From Daphnia pulex (Eukaryota > Arthropoda > Branchiopoda > Diplostraca > Daphniidae), in contig NC_060024.1 of NCBI RefSeq assembly GCF_021134715.1, positions 5,270,001 to 5,334,000 on the forward strand: DNA of 64,000 nt, in the 5' to 3' direction. Shown here piece by piece: positions 10,261 to 20,714 of this stretch. How positions within the stretch are numbered: the stretch's first letter is position 1; each line of letters opens with the position of its first letter. The notes beneath the pieces are model-generated. The model was not told the DNA's origin and did not search any database. It worked only from the letters and a program-made list of their open reading frames with translations. The position numbers and the translations under genes were made by a program.

Positions 10261-12411
10261 CAAGCGCGACGAGAGTGAGAGGTTGGATGTTGTCACTCTG
10301 GGTCGAATGAATGTCAGGTTTCATGTGGAGTTGGAATAAAGTCTCGTTTTGTTTCTCCCCGGTGAGGACTGTTTCGCCGTTTCTCTTAAAGAGAACCTGG
10401 GGAAAGATCAAAAAAAAATTGTGAATGGTTTGTTTTGTAACTGGTTCTGAGGATAATATGATACCTTGTTATCGTCAAATGTGACTATTAGACCATTGGC
10501 AGTTGCTGCACTCACGGAGAAGAGGTTTGAGCCAAGTCCAGGGACATATAGAACTTCCGTTAATGTCTTGGATGTTGTTGTCTGATCAACTTCTACAATA
10601 ACGTCAATGTTGCCGACGCCTAGAGCGTCCAGTTCAGAGTCTCCGATGCCTGGGATGAGAGAGAAAAGGTTTGAGATGAGAAGCTCGTTCCTTTTGGCCA
10701 AAAAAAACTTGATTATTTACCTTTAACAGACCAAGTGCCGGCTTTGATTGGTTTGAAGGTTGTGAAAAAGCTTCTTTGGTCACTCATGTGTTTGGAAGCA
10801 CCTGAGTCCACGAGGAATGTCAGTATACTTCTCGGATCCAGATTTGATAAAGACAATAGGGCGTTGGATGAATTGGATGGGTTGCCCCCACCTCTGCCTC
10901 TACCTCGTCCTCTTTTCGTGGTGTTCCAGTTTGGGGGGTAGCCGTGTTTTTGGAAACAGACCTTTTCTTCATGGGTTGGGCTGTTGCAGTGGCCACAACG
11001 TGGCCGTTTGTCCACAAAGCCACCTTGCACCCCATGACGTTCTCTTCCAGATCCTCCGCGACCAGAGTTAAATCTTTGGCGGCTGGTGAATGCAGCTTCA
11101 TTGTTGTTTTCCGTTTTTGTTTGGTAAGACTTCAGAACGCTTTCTTCAGTAATGAGTCGCTGCAGTAGATGGTCAAGAGTCCGGTCATTCGCTGGGAGAC
11201 TGGTCCAAACAGTCCTGACGATTCGGAAGTTTTCCGGAAGTGTTGCAAGGGCCTTGGAGACAAGTTGGACTTCAGGCAAGATCTGTTCTCTTTCTCTTAG
11301 CTGATCAGCTATGTTTGAGAGTTTTTGAATCATGGTTCTCATATCGTCTCCTGTTAAGGAGAGAAACTTGATCAGTAGGGAAAAAAAATGAATGATATAA
11401 GAAAAGGTACCAGCTGTATGTTTGAAGTCGTAGTATTGTTGCCATAGAAGATGCAGCTGTTCTTCGGTTTGGAGCTGATATTGTAGATTTAACTTCGCCC
11501 ATATTTGTGCCGCATTGAGGCCAGGAGTGTATAAGTTTTCTTTCATTTTTTTTGTAATTGAGGCAAATATGAAGTTAATAGCGGTGATGTTTTTCCTCGT
11601 CCATAGCCTTATGGCTGCATCATTCAGCAATTCACCAGCTTCATTTCGATCCTACAATAGAGGAAATATGATGTTAATATGATGAACAAAAGAGTATTAA
11701 CAAAGTATACATATTGAATGCAATTATACATATATGTGTAGAGATCAACTGCAGCGTTAAGGCTGATTAGATTGTTCTGTGTAAAAAAAGGCAATGGAAT
11801 GGATACCATGCAAGCTTGTTGATGTGACTACACATTGAACAATAGAGTGAGTAGCGTTAGGGCTGATTGACAAAGTCTCTGAATAATTACAGAGCAATCG
11901 AGCAGGCTGAGCAGTGAGCAGCATGAAGGCTGACTGATTTAAGTTTGCAAAGAGCAGTAAAAAATAAACAGCGTTAAGGCTGACTGTCTTGTCTTCTCAG
12001 TGACTGCAGTGCAGTATTGGAAAAATGAGCAGCATGGAGGCTGACTAATATCAGTTTTTCAAGTGAGAAATATTTAAAAAAGGCAGCGTTAAGGCTGAAT
12101 GCAAAGTGCTGTTTGTTCTGATTAAGTGGATTGTCCATACGACAATCACACTCCTCAAACTGCATTGAACATTTAATAAGACATGTGCTGATAGAACGAT
12201 ACAGCTGAAATATTTACAAAAGGAATAGAATAAGTGAGATTGTTACCTCTTCTGGGAGTACTTCATTACCCAACACTACGTCTTTCAAGTCATGGTGTTG
12301 GAAGACTAAATCAATTTCAAAATTCCACTCTCGGTGGTTGGTGCCATCGAATTTTGGCAGGTGGGCAATTGCCCTTAAAGGTTGGTTATCTTGGATCTCG
12401 TTCTCGGCCAT
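10261..12411 (-). pseudogene. copia polyprotein, unit A, truncated in exon 5
   Basis: Exons 12411-12247, 11651-11411, 11350-10721, 10649-10465 and 10396-10261 encode Gag, protease and the first part of the integrase pre-domain. The match to units B and C then ends in the sequence encoding LTLVAL, and P-type transposase sequence begins. Integrase core, reverse transcriptase, RNase H and a 3' LTR are missing. In this copy intron 2 has a length and frame that can be read through, so an uninterrupted ORF spans it (11630-10713). That may explain how such an intron could be overlooked. Confidence 0.85.
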
Positions 12412-12452
12412 TGTCAGTCAGTGTTCAGCAACGTAACTCTGGGCCCATAACC

Positions 12453-12714
12453 TGTTGAGTTTTGTGACTGAACATTAGACAACGAGCGTGATTTGACAAG
12501 ATATTGTATTACAGATACCATGGATGACACAGAATATAATTTAGATAAGTCTTACCCTATGACCGGTTCTTAAGAGAGTGAAGGGACTGTCACATGGACA
12601 GGTAGCAGACGTCAACTATATCTTCCATGAGACATCTAACGGGAATGGGGTTAAGCAACACTAAGGTTAAGCAACACCACTTGGGTGCGCTTGAGTTGGA
12701 AGGAAATCACAACA
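12453..12714 (-). repeat. copia LTR between units B and A
   Basis: A 262-bp direct repeat, identical in span to the other two copies. On the minus strand it begins TGTTGTGATT and ends ACTCAACA, so the termini carry the TG...CA ends and a 5-bp TGTTG/CAACA inverted repeat. The primer-binding site follows directly on the unit A side. Confidence 0.88.
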
Positions 12715-12873
12715 CGTCCCTCAAGTTAAGCGCACCCCAAACAAGAATATTGGAATTCAAAGGCAAGGAAGAAGAAACGTCCCTCAATGGGTTTGTAAAT
12801 AAGGATGCAGTTCAAAGGCATTTGAATAATATGAAACTTCATGACAAATGAGGAAACTTGATCGTCCCTTAAT

Positions 12874-14911
12874 TTAGGCATTCTGAATATTAAGCTCTTG
12901 AACACCCAAGTTGTGGCGCAGCATCTCGAATCTCGGAGTCGGCAGGGCCTTTGTAAAGATGTCGGCTAACTGGAGTTCTATCTCGATGTAAGTGACATCA
13001 ATTTTGCCCTCCTGTTGAGCATCGCGTACAAAGAAGAAGCGTACGTCCATATGTTTTGTGCGTTGATGGAATATTGGGTTGAGAATTAGAGCAATGGCGC
13101 CTTGATTGTCGCAACGTAAAGGAACGGTTAGATCGGCACCACCTAGTTCAGCGTACAGACGTCTTAGCCATATTGCCTCCTTTGTTCCATCAGAGGCTGC
13201 GATGAATTCTGATTCTGTGGTGGACAGAGCAACACAGGTTTGGCGACGGCTGTGCCAGGAGATGGGACCATTATTGAGGATAAATACTGCTCCAGATGTT
13301 GACCGCCTATTCTCCAGATCTCCGGCATAATCCGCGTCGACGTAACCACAGAGTTCGTTGCTGCCACCACCAAATAAGAGTCCATGGTTGACGGTTTTGC
13401 GCAGGTAGGCCAGGATTCTTTTTAGTCCCTTCCAGTGCTCCATGCCAGGGTTTTGGGAAAAACGTGAAACCTGTCCAACGGCAAATGAGATGTCTGGTCG
13501 TGTCAGATTAGCAAGATGCATTAGGGAGCCGACCCCCTCCAAATAAGGAACATTGATCATTGGGGCTTTTTCTTCTTCAGTGCGAGGGCACATGGATGGC
13601 GACAGTTTAACGCAAGGGTCAGCTGGAACGGTGATGGAGCTGTAGTTTGTCATGCCGAATCTTGCTAGAATGGTTTTCACGTAGTCTGGTTGAGAGAGGT
13701 GAATAGTCCGATGAGTGCGGTCGCGTTCGATGTTGACACCAATGAATCGGTCTGCTGGAAGAGAGCGTATTTCGAATTCTTTGCCAAGGAATTCAATCAT
13801 TTTCAGCAGAACTGCATTTTGGTTGCTCAGGATCAGGCCGTCATCTACGTACAGGATGAAGAATGTTATTTCCTCATCTGGCTCCCCCGGACGGAGGTGG
13901 CGGTAGTAAATGCAGGGATCACATTTAGATCTTTCAAGACCAAAGGCTACAATGAATTCATTGAATTTTACGTTCCAAACGCGGGAGGCCTGCTTTAAGC
14001 CATAGAGGCTTTTGACGAGACGACACACCTCCTCTTCTTTTCCAGGGATGATGAAACCTTCGTGTTGTTTCATGTAGATTTCTTCTTCCAGTGTTCCATA
14101 GAGAAATGCGGTTTTTACATCGAGTTGGATCATTTCAAGATCTTTTTCTGCTGCAATGGCCATGATCATTCGGAAGGAGAAGGTCTTGGCAACTGGGGCA
14201 TAAATCTCGGTGTAGTCGATGCCGTGAATTTGAGAAAATCCTTTGATTACGAACCTTGCCTTGTATCGTGGGGAAGTCGTTTTGAAACCGGGCTTGTACT
14301 TGCAGACCCATTTGCCTTCGATTGCCTTTCGGTCGGGTGGCAGTCGGCATAGTGTCCAGGTGTTGTTTTTGATTAGAGAGTTGTATTCTTCATTAATCGC
14401 CTCAATCCATAGTTCAGCCTCCGGACAGTTAATTGCCTCACGATAGGTTTCAGGCTCCGTTGGATTTTGGTTTGCTGCGTCATTAGAAAGAACGGCTTCT
14501 TTGGCGAATGACTGGATCTGTCTTTCTCTAATGCGCGTTGACCGGCGTGGTTGATCGACGCTGTTGGCTTGTGGAACTTCTGCTGCAATTGGAGTGGCAT
14601 CGTGAGCATCTTGATCTATGATCATTCCAGGTTCCTGAGTGACTTCGTTGTGAATCAGGGGATCAGTTGGAAGGTTTGACCCTTCGCGAAGTGTTTCGTC
14701 TGTGATGAGGGGAATTTCGTCTTCGATTGCAGGTACTGGGCAAGCTTCTTCTTCGTTGGGAGTTTCTACGGTGATTGGGACGTCAGTTTCTCTTGTGTCC
14801 ATTGATGCTTCTTCGTTGCTTTCAGCGAGCTGTAATTGCTCCTTTGAAGGGAAGAAAGAGAAAAAAAATTTATTTTACATGAATAATAAGGAGTATGTAT
14901 ATAAAGATATA

Positions 14912-14958
<47 letters not shown>

Positions 14959-17900
14959 ATATATGTACTATATGTACAAAACATGGAAACATGTATAGAA
15001 ATATATATAGCAGTACATATGAATATACATAGAATATATATGTATATATGGAAATATAAGAGGAAATATGTATGTGAACGAACCTTTGATGGTAGTAGAT
15101 CCTTTGCTATATGGTCACGGTAAAGAATGGTTTCATCGATTTTGACGTCTTTGCTTACGAAAATTTTTCCAGTTGTAGGAATGTAGATTCTCGATGCGTT
15201 TTGAGTTGAGCAGCGACCGACAAAGAAATCTTCTTGACTACGAGGTTCTAGTTTTGATGAAACGGTTGGGTTTCTGACAAAGGCTTTTGATCCAAATATC
15301 CTGATGTGAGTCATGTCGGGTTTCTTTTCATTCCAGTACTCGTAGGGGGTGAGTTGGGCAGTTCTTGATAGGACCCGATTCTTTATGTAGGTGGTGTATG
15401 AGATGGCTTCTGCCCACAAGCAGGCGGGTAGGCCACTTTCAATTATCATACATCGGACTGGTTCTAAGAGGGTCCGGTTGAGACGTTCTGCTGAGCCGTT
15501 TTGTTCTGGTGTGTGAGGAGCGCTGGTTTCATGACGAATCCCATGTTGGGCGAGCCACTCGGCGTTTTCTTTGTTGACATATTCTCCTTTGCCATTGTCC
15601 GAACGAAGTGTGAGCATGTAGAAGCCGGTTTCGTTTAAGAGAAGAGCGTGGTAAAGTCGAATCAAGGCCGGAACTTCATTCTTCCTTTTCATGAAGTAGA
15701 CTGTCGTGTATCCGCTATAGTCGTCCTTGAATGTGACAAAGTAACGGGCTCCTCCGATGCTTGTGGTGGCAATGGGACCCCATACGTCTGAGTGGGTCAG
15801 TTCACCGATCCTTGTTGCTCTGTTCCTTCCCGTTTTCAGAGGTATTCTGGAAAATTTGCCAAGCTCGCAGTTGGAACAGAGTGTCGCTGGGATGTCACGG
15901 TCTCCATTGATGTTTAATCCAATGGTCAGATCTTCTTTTACCATCTTCAGGAGTGTGTGGTAGCCTAAGTGACCTAAGCGGCGATGCCACGTGATGATTG
16001 ATGCTCGAAGATCTGCTCCAAGCGCGACGAGAGTGAGAGGTTGGATGTTGTCACTCTGGGTCGAATGAATGTCATGTTTCATGTGGAGTTGGAATAAAGT
16101 CTCGTTTTGTTTCTCCCCGGTGAGGACTGTTTCGCCGTTTCTCTTAAAGAGAACCTGGGGAAAGATCAAAAAAAAATTGTGAATGGTTTGTTTTGTAACT
16201 GGTTCTGAGGATAATATGATACCTTGTTATCGTCAAATGTGACTATTAGACCATTGGCAGTTGCTGCACTCACGGAGAAGAGGTTTGAGCCAAGTCCAGG
16301 GACATATAGAACTTCCGTTAATGTCTTGGATGTTGTTGTCTGATCAACTTCTACAATAACGTCAATGTTGCCGACGCCTAGAGCGTCCAGTTCAGAGTCT
16401 CCGATGCCTGGGATGAGAGATAAAAGGTTTGAGATGAGAAGCTCGTTCCTTTTGGCCAAAAAAAACTTGATTATTTACCTTTAACAGACCAAGTGCCGGC
16501 TTTGATTGGTTTGAAGGTTGTGAAAAAGCTTCTTTGGTCACTCATGTGTTTGGAAGCACCTGAGTCCACGAGGAATGTCAGTATACTTCTCGGATCCAGA
16601 TTTGATAAAGACAATAGGGCGTTGGATGAATTGGATGGGTTGCCCCCACCTCTGCCTCTACCTCGTCCTCTTTTCGTGGTGTTCCAGTTTGGGGGGTAGC
16701 CGTGTTTTTGGAAACAGACCTTTTCTTCATGGGTTGGGCTGTTGCAGTGGCCACAACGTGGCCGTTTGTCCACAAAGCCACCTTGCACCCCATGACGTTC
16801 TCTTCCAGATCCTCCGCGACCAGAGTTAAATCTTTGGCGGCTGGTGAATGCAGCTTCATTGTTGTGTTCCGTTTTTGTTTGGTAAGACTTCAGAACGCTT
16901 TCTTCAGTAATGAGTCGCTGCAGTAGATGGTCAAGAGTCCGGTCATTCGCTGGGAGACTGGTCCAAACAGTCCTGACGATTCGGAAGTTTTCCGGAAGTG
17001 TTGCAAGGGCCTTGGAGACAAGTTGGACTTCAGGCAAGATCTGTTCTCTTTCTCTTAGCTGATCAGCTATGTTTGAGAGTTTTTGAATCATGGTTCTCAT
17101 ATCGTCTCCTGTTAAGGAGAGAAACTTGATCAGTAGGGAAAAAAAAAATGAATGATATAAGAAAAGGTACCAGCTGTATGTTTGAAGTCGTAGTATTGTT
17201 GCCATAGAAGATGCAGCTGTTCTTCGGTTTGGAGCTGATATTGTAGATTTAACTTCGCCCATATTTGTGCCGCATTGAGGCCAGGAGTGTATAAGTTTTC
17301 TTTCATTTTTTTTGTAATTGAGGCAAATATGAAGTTAATAGCGGTGATGTTTTTCCTCGTCCATAGCCTTATGGCTGCATCATTCAGCAATTCACCAGCT
17401 TCATTTCGATCCTACAATAGAGGAAATATGATGTTAATATGATGAACAAAAGAGTATTAACAAAGTATACATATTGAATGCAATTATACATATATGTGTA
17501 GAGATCAACTGCAGCGTTAAGGCTGATTAGATTGTTCTGTGTAAAAAAAGGCAATGGAATGGATACCATGCAAGCTTGTTGATGTGACTACACATTGAAC
17601 AATAGAGTGAGTAGCGTTAGGGCTGATTGACAAAGTCTCTGAATAATTACAGAGCAATCGAGCAGGCTGAGCAGTGAGCAGCATGAAGGCTGACTGATTT
17701 AAGTTTGCAAAGAGCAGTAAAAAATAAACAGCGTTAAGGCTGACTGTCTTGTCTTCTCAGTGACTGCAGTGCAGTATTGGAAAAATGAGCAGCATGGAGG
17801 CTGACTAATATCAGTTTTTCAAGTGAGAAATATTTAAAAAAGGCAGCGTTAAGGCTGAATGCAAAGTGCTGTTTGTTCTGATTAAGTGGATTGTCCATAC

Positions 17901-18171
17901 GACAATCACACTCCTCAAACTGCATTGAACATTTAATAAGACATGTGCTGATAGAACGATACAGCTGAAATATTTACAAAAGGAATAGAATAAGTGAGAT
18001 TGTTACCTCTTCTGGGAGTACTTCATTACCCAACACTACGTCTTTCAAGTCATGGTGTTGGAAGACTAAATCAATTTCAAAATTCCACTCTCGGTGGTTG
18101 GTGCCATCGAATTTTGGCAGGTGGGCAATTGCCCTTAAAGGTTGGTTATCTTGGATCTCGTTCTCGGCCAT
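12874..18171 (-). CDS. copia Gag-Pol polyprotein, unit B, six exons (about 1,419 aa)
   Basis: Exons read as 18171-18007, 17411-17171, 17108-16479, 16407-16223, 16154-15084 and 14841-12874. The five introns (595, 62, 71, 68 and 242 nt) are all GT-AG, and the joined length of 4,260 nt keeps frame throughout, close to the 1,409 aa of Drosophila copia. Domains in order: Gag (FDGTNHREW), a CX2CX4HX4C knuckle (CGHCNSPTHEEKVC), protease DSGA, integrase with HRRLGH...CSNC and the acidic triad in HSDVWGP, RSDNG and PEQNGSAERLN, RT with QLDVKTAFLYG and YVDDGL, and RNase H with DADYAGD and TESEF. The start is the ATG 42 nt past the LTR. Unit B departs from residues conserved in copia proteins at three points (ETI for ETY before APVAK, KQHEGF, QEDFFVG), so activity may be reduced. 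Confidence 0.85.
14914..14965. repeat. (TA)n microsatellite inside copia intron 5
   Basis: A run of about 20 TA dinucleotides with TATG variants lies in the 242-nt intron between integrase and reverse transcriptase exons of unit B. The matching tract in unit C (20674-20721) is a few bases shorter. This accounts for most of the difference in period between the two units. Confidence 0.85.
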
Positions 18172-18212
18172 TGTCAGTCAGTGTTCAGCAACGTAACTCT
18201 GGGCCCATAACC

Positions 18213-18474
18213 TGTTGAGTTTTGTGACTGAACATTAGACAACGAGCGTGATTTGACAAGATATTGTATTACAGATACCATGGATGACACAGAATATAAT
18301 TTAGATAAGTCTTACCCTATGACCGGTTCTTAAGAGAGTGAAGGGACTGTCACATGGACAGGTAGCAGACGTCAACTATATCTTCCATGAGACATCTAAC
18401 GGGAATGGGGTTAAGCAACACTAAGGTTAAGCAACACCACTTGGGTGCGCTTGAGTTGGAAGGAAATCACAACA
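18213..18474 (-). repeat. copia LTR between units C and B
   Basis: Second 262-bp LTR, with the same TGTTG...CAACA ends. It serves as 3' LTR of unit C and 5' LTR of unit B. Upstream of it on the minus strand, between the RNase H stop and the LTR (18633-18475), lie 159 bp of 3' untranslated sequence ending in a short purine-rich stretch (GAGGGACG) that may act as the polypurine tract. Confidence 0.88.
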
Positions 18475-18633
18475 CGTCCCTCAAGTTAAGCGCACCCCAA
18501 ACAAGAATATTGGAATTCAAAGGCAAGGAAGAAGAAACGTCCCTCAATGGGTTTGTAAATAAGGATGCAGTTCAAAGGCATTTGAATAATATGAAACTTC
18601 ATGACAAATGAGGAAACTTGATCGTCCCTTAAT

Positions 18634-20671
18634 TTAGGCATTCTGAATATTAAGCTCTTGAACACCCAAGTTGTGGCGCAGCATCTCGAATCTCGGAGTC
18701 GGCAGGGCCTTTGTAAAGATGTCGGCTAACTGGAGTTCTATCTCGATGTAAGTGACATCAATTTTGCCCTCCTGTTGAGCATCGCGTACAAAGAAGAAGC
18801 GTACGTCCATATGTTTTGTGCGTTGATGGAATATTGGGTTGAGAATTAGAGCAATGGCGCCTTGATTGTCGCAACGTAAAGGAACGGTTAGATCGGCACC
18901 ACCTAGTTCAGCGTACAGACGTCTTAGCCATATTGCCTCCTTTGTTCCATCAGAGGCTGCGATGAATTCTGATTCTGTGGTGGACAGAGCAACACAGGTT
19001 TGGCGACGGCTGTGCCAGGAGATGGGACCATTATTGAGGATAAATACTGCTCCAGATGTTGACCGCCTATTCTCCAGATCTCCGGCATAATCCGCGTCGA
19101 CGTAACCACAGAGTTCGTTGCTGCCACCACCAAATAAGAGTCCATGGTTGACGGTTTTGCGCAGGTAGGCCAGGATTCTTTTTAGTCCCTTCCAGTGCTC
19201 CATGCCAGGGTTTTGGGAAAAACGTGAAACCTGTCCAACGGCAAATGAGATGTCTGGTCGTGTCAGATTAGCAAGATGCATTAGGGAGCCGACCCCCTCC
19301 AAATAAGGAACATTGATCATTGGGGCTTTTTCTTCTTCAGTGCGAGGGCACATGGATGGCGACAGTTTAACGCAAGGGTCAGCTGGAACGGTGATGGAGC
19401 TGTAGTTTGTCATGCCGAATCTTGCTAGAATGGTTTTCACGTAGTCTGGTTGAGAGAGGTGAATAGTCCGATGAGTGCGGTCGCGTTCGATGTTGACACC
19501 AATGAATCGGTCTGCTGGAAGAGAGCGTATTTCGAATTCTTTGCCAAGGAATTCAATCATTTTCAGCAGAACTGCATTTTGGTTGCTCAGGATCAGGCCG
19601 TCATCTACGTACAGGATGAAGAATGTTATTTCCTCATCTGGCTCCCCCGGACGGAGGTGGCGGTAGTAAATGCAGGGATCACATTTAGATCTTTCAAGAC
19701 CAAAGGCTACAATGAATTCATTGAATTTTACGTTCCAAACGCGGGAGGCCTGCTTTAAGCCATAGAGGCTTTTGACGAGACGACACACCTCCTCTTCTTT
19801 TCCAGGGATGATGAAACCTTCGGGTTGTTTCATGTAGATTTCTTCTTCCAGTGTTCCATAGAGAAATGCGGTTTTTACATCGAGTTGGATCATTTCAAGA
19901 TCTTTTTCTGCTGCAATGGCCATGATCATTCGGAAGGAGAAGGTCTTGGCAACTGGGGCATAAGTCTCGGTGTAGTCGATGCCGTGAATTTGAGAAAATC
20001 CTTTGATTACGAACCTTGCCTTGTATCGTGGGGAAGTCGTTTTGAAACCGGGCTTGTACTTGCAGACCCATTTGCCTTCGATTGCCTTTCGGTCGGGTGG
20101 CAGTCGGCATAGTGTCCAGGTGTTGTTTTTGATTAGAGAGTTGTATTCTTCATTAATCGCCTCAATCCATAGTTCAGCCTCCGGACAGTTAATTGCCTCA
20201 CGATAGGTTTCAGGCTCCGTTGGATTTTGGTTGGCTGCGTCATTAGAAAGAACGGCTTCTTTGGCGAATGACTGGATCTGTCTTTCTCTAATGCGCGTTG
20301 ACCGGCGTGGTTGATCGACGCTGTTGGCTTGTGGAACTTCTGCTGCAATTGGAGTGGCATCGTGAGCATCTTGATCTATGATCATTCCAGGTTCCTGAGT
20401 GACTTCGTTGTGAATCAGGGGATCAGTTGGAAGGTTTGACCCTTCGCGAAGTGTTTCGTCTGTGATGAGGGGAATTTTGTCTTCGATTGCAGGTACTGGG
20501 CAAGCTTCTTCTTCGTTGGGAGTTTCTACGGTGATTGGGACGTCAGTTTCTCTTGTGTCCATTGATGCTTCTTCGTTGCTTTCAGCGAGCTGTAATTGCT
20601 CCTTTGAAGGGAAGAAAGAGAAAAAAAATTTATTTTACATGAATAATAAGGAGTATGTATATAAAGATATA

Positions 20672-20714
<43 letters not shown>

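Noticed and set aside
10408..10701. 97-codon minus-strand ORF as a separate protein, with copies at 16166 and 21922
   Set aside because: Its first residues and last 20 or so come from introns 3 and 4; the central part is copia exon 4.
11974..12165. 63-codon ORF in the copia leader, repeated in each unit, as a separate gene
   Set aside because: It lies wholly inside intron 1, has no Gag similarity, and contains two of the repeated motifs.
13690..13998. 102-codon plus-strand ORF, with similar ones at 19450, 14062 and 19825
   Set aside because: Antisense shadow of the copia RT exon; the minus strand carries all conserved motifs.
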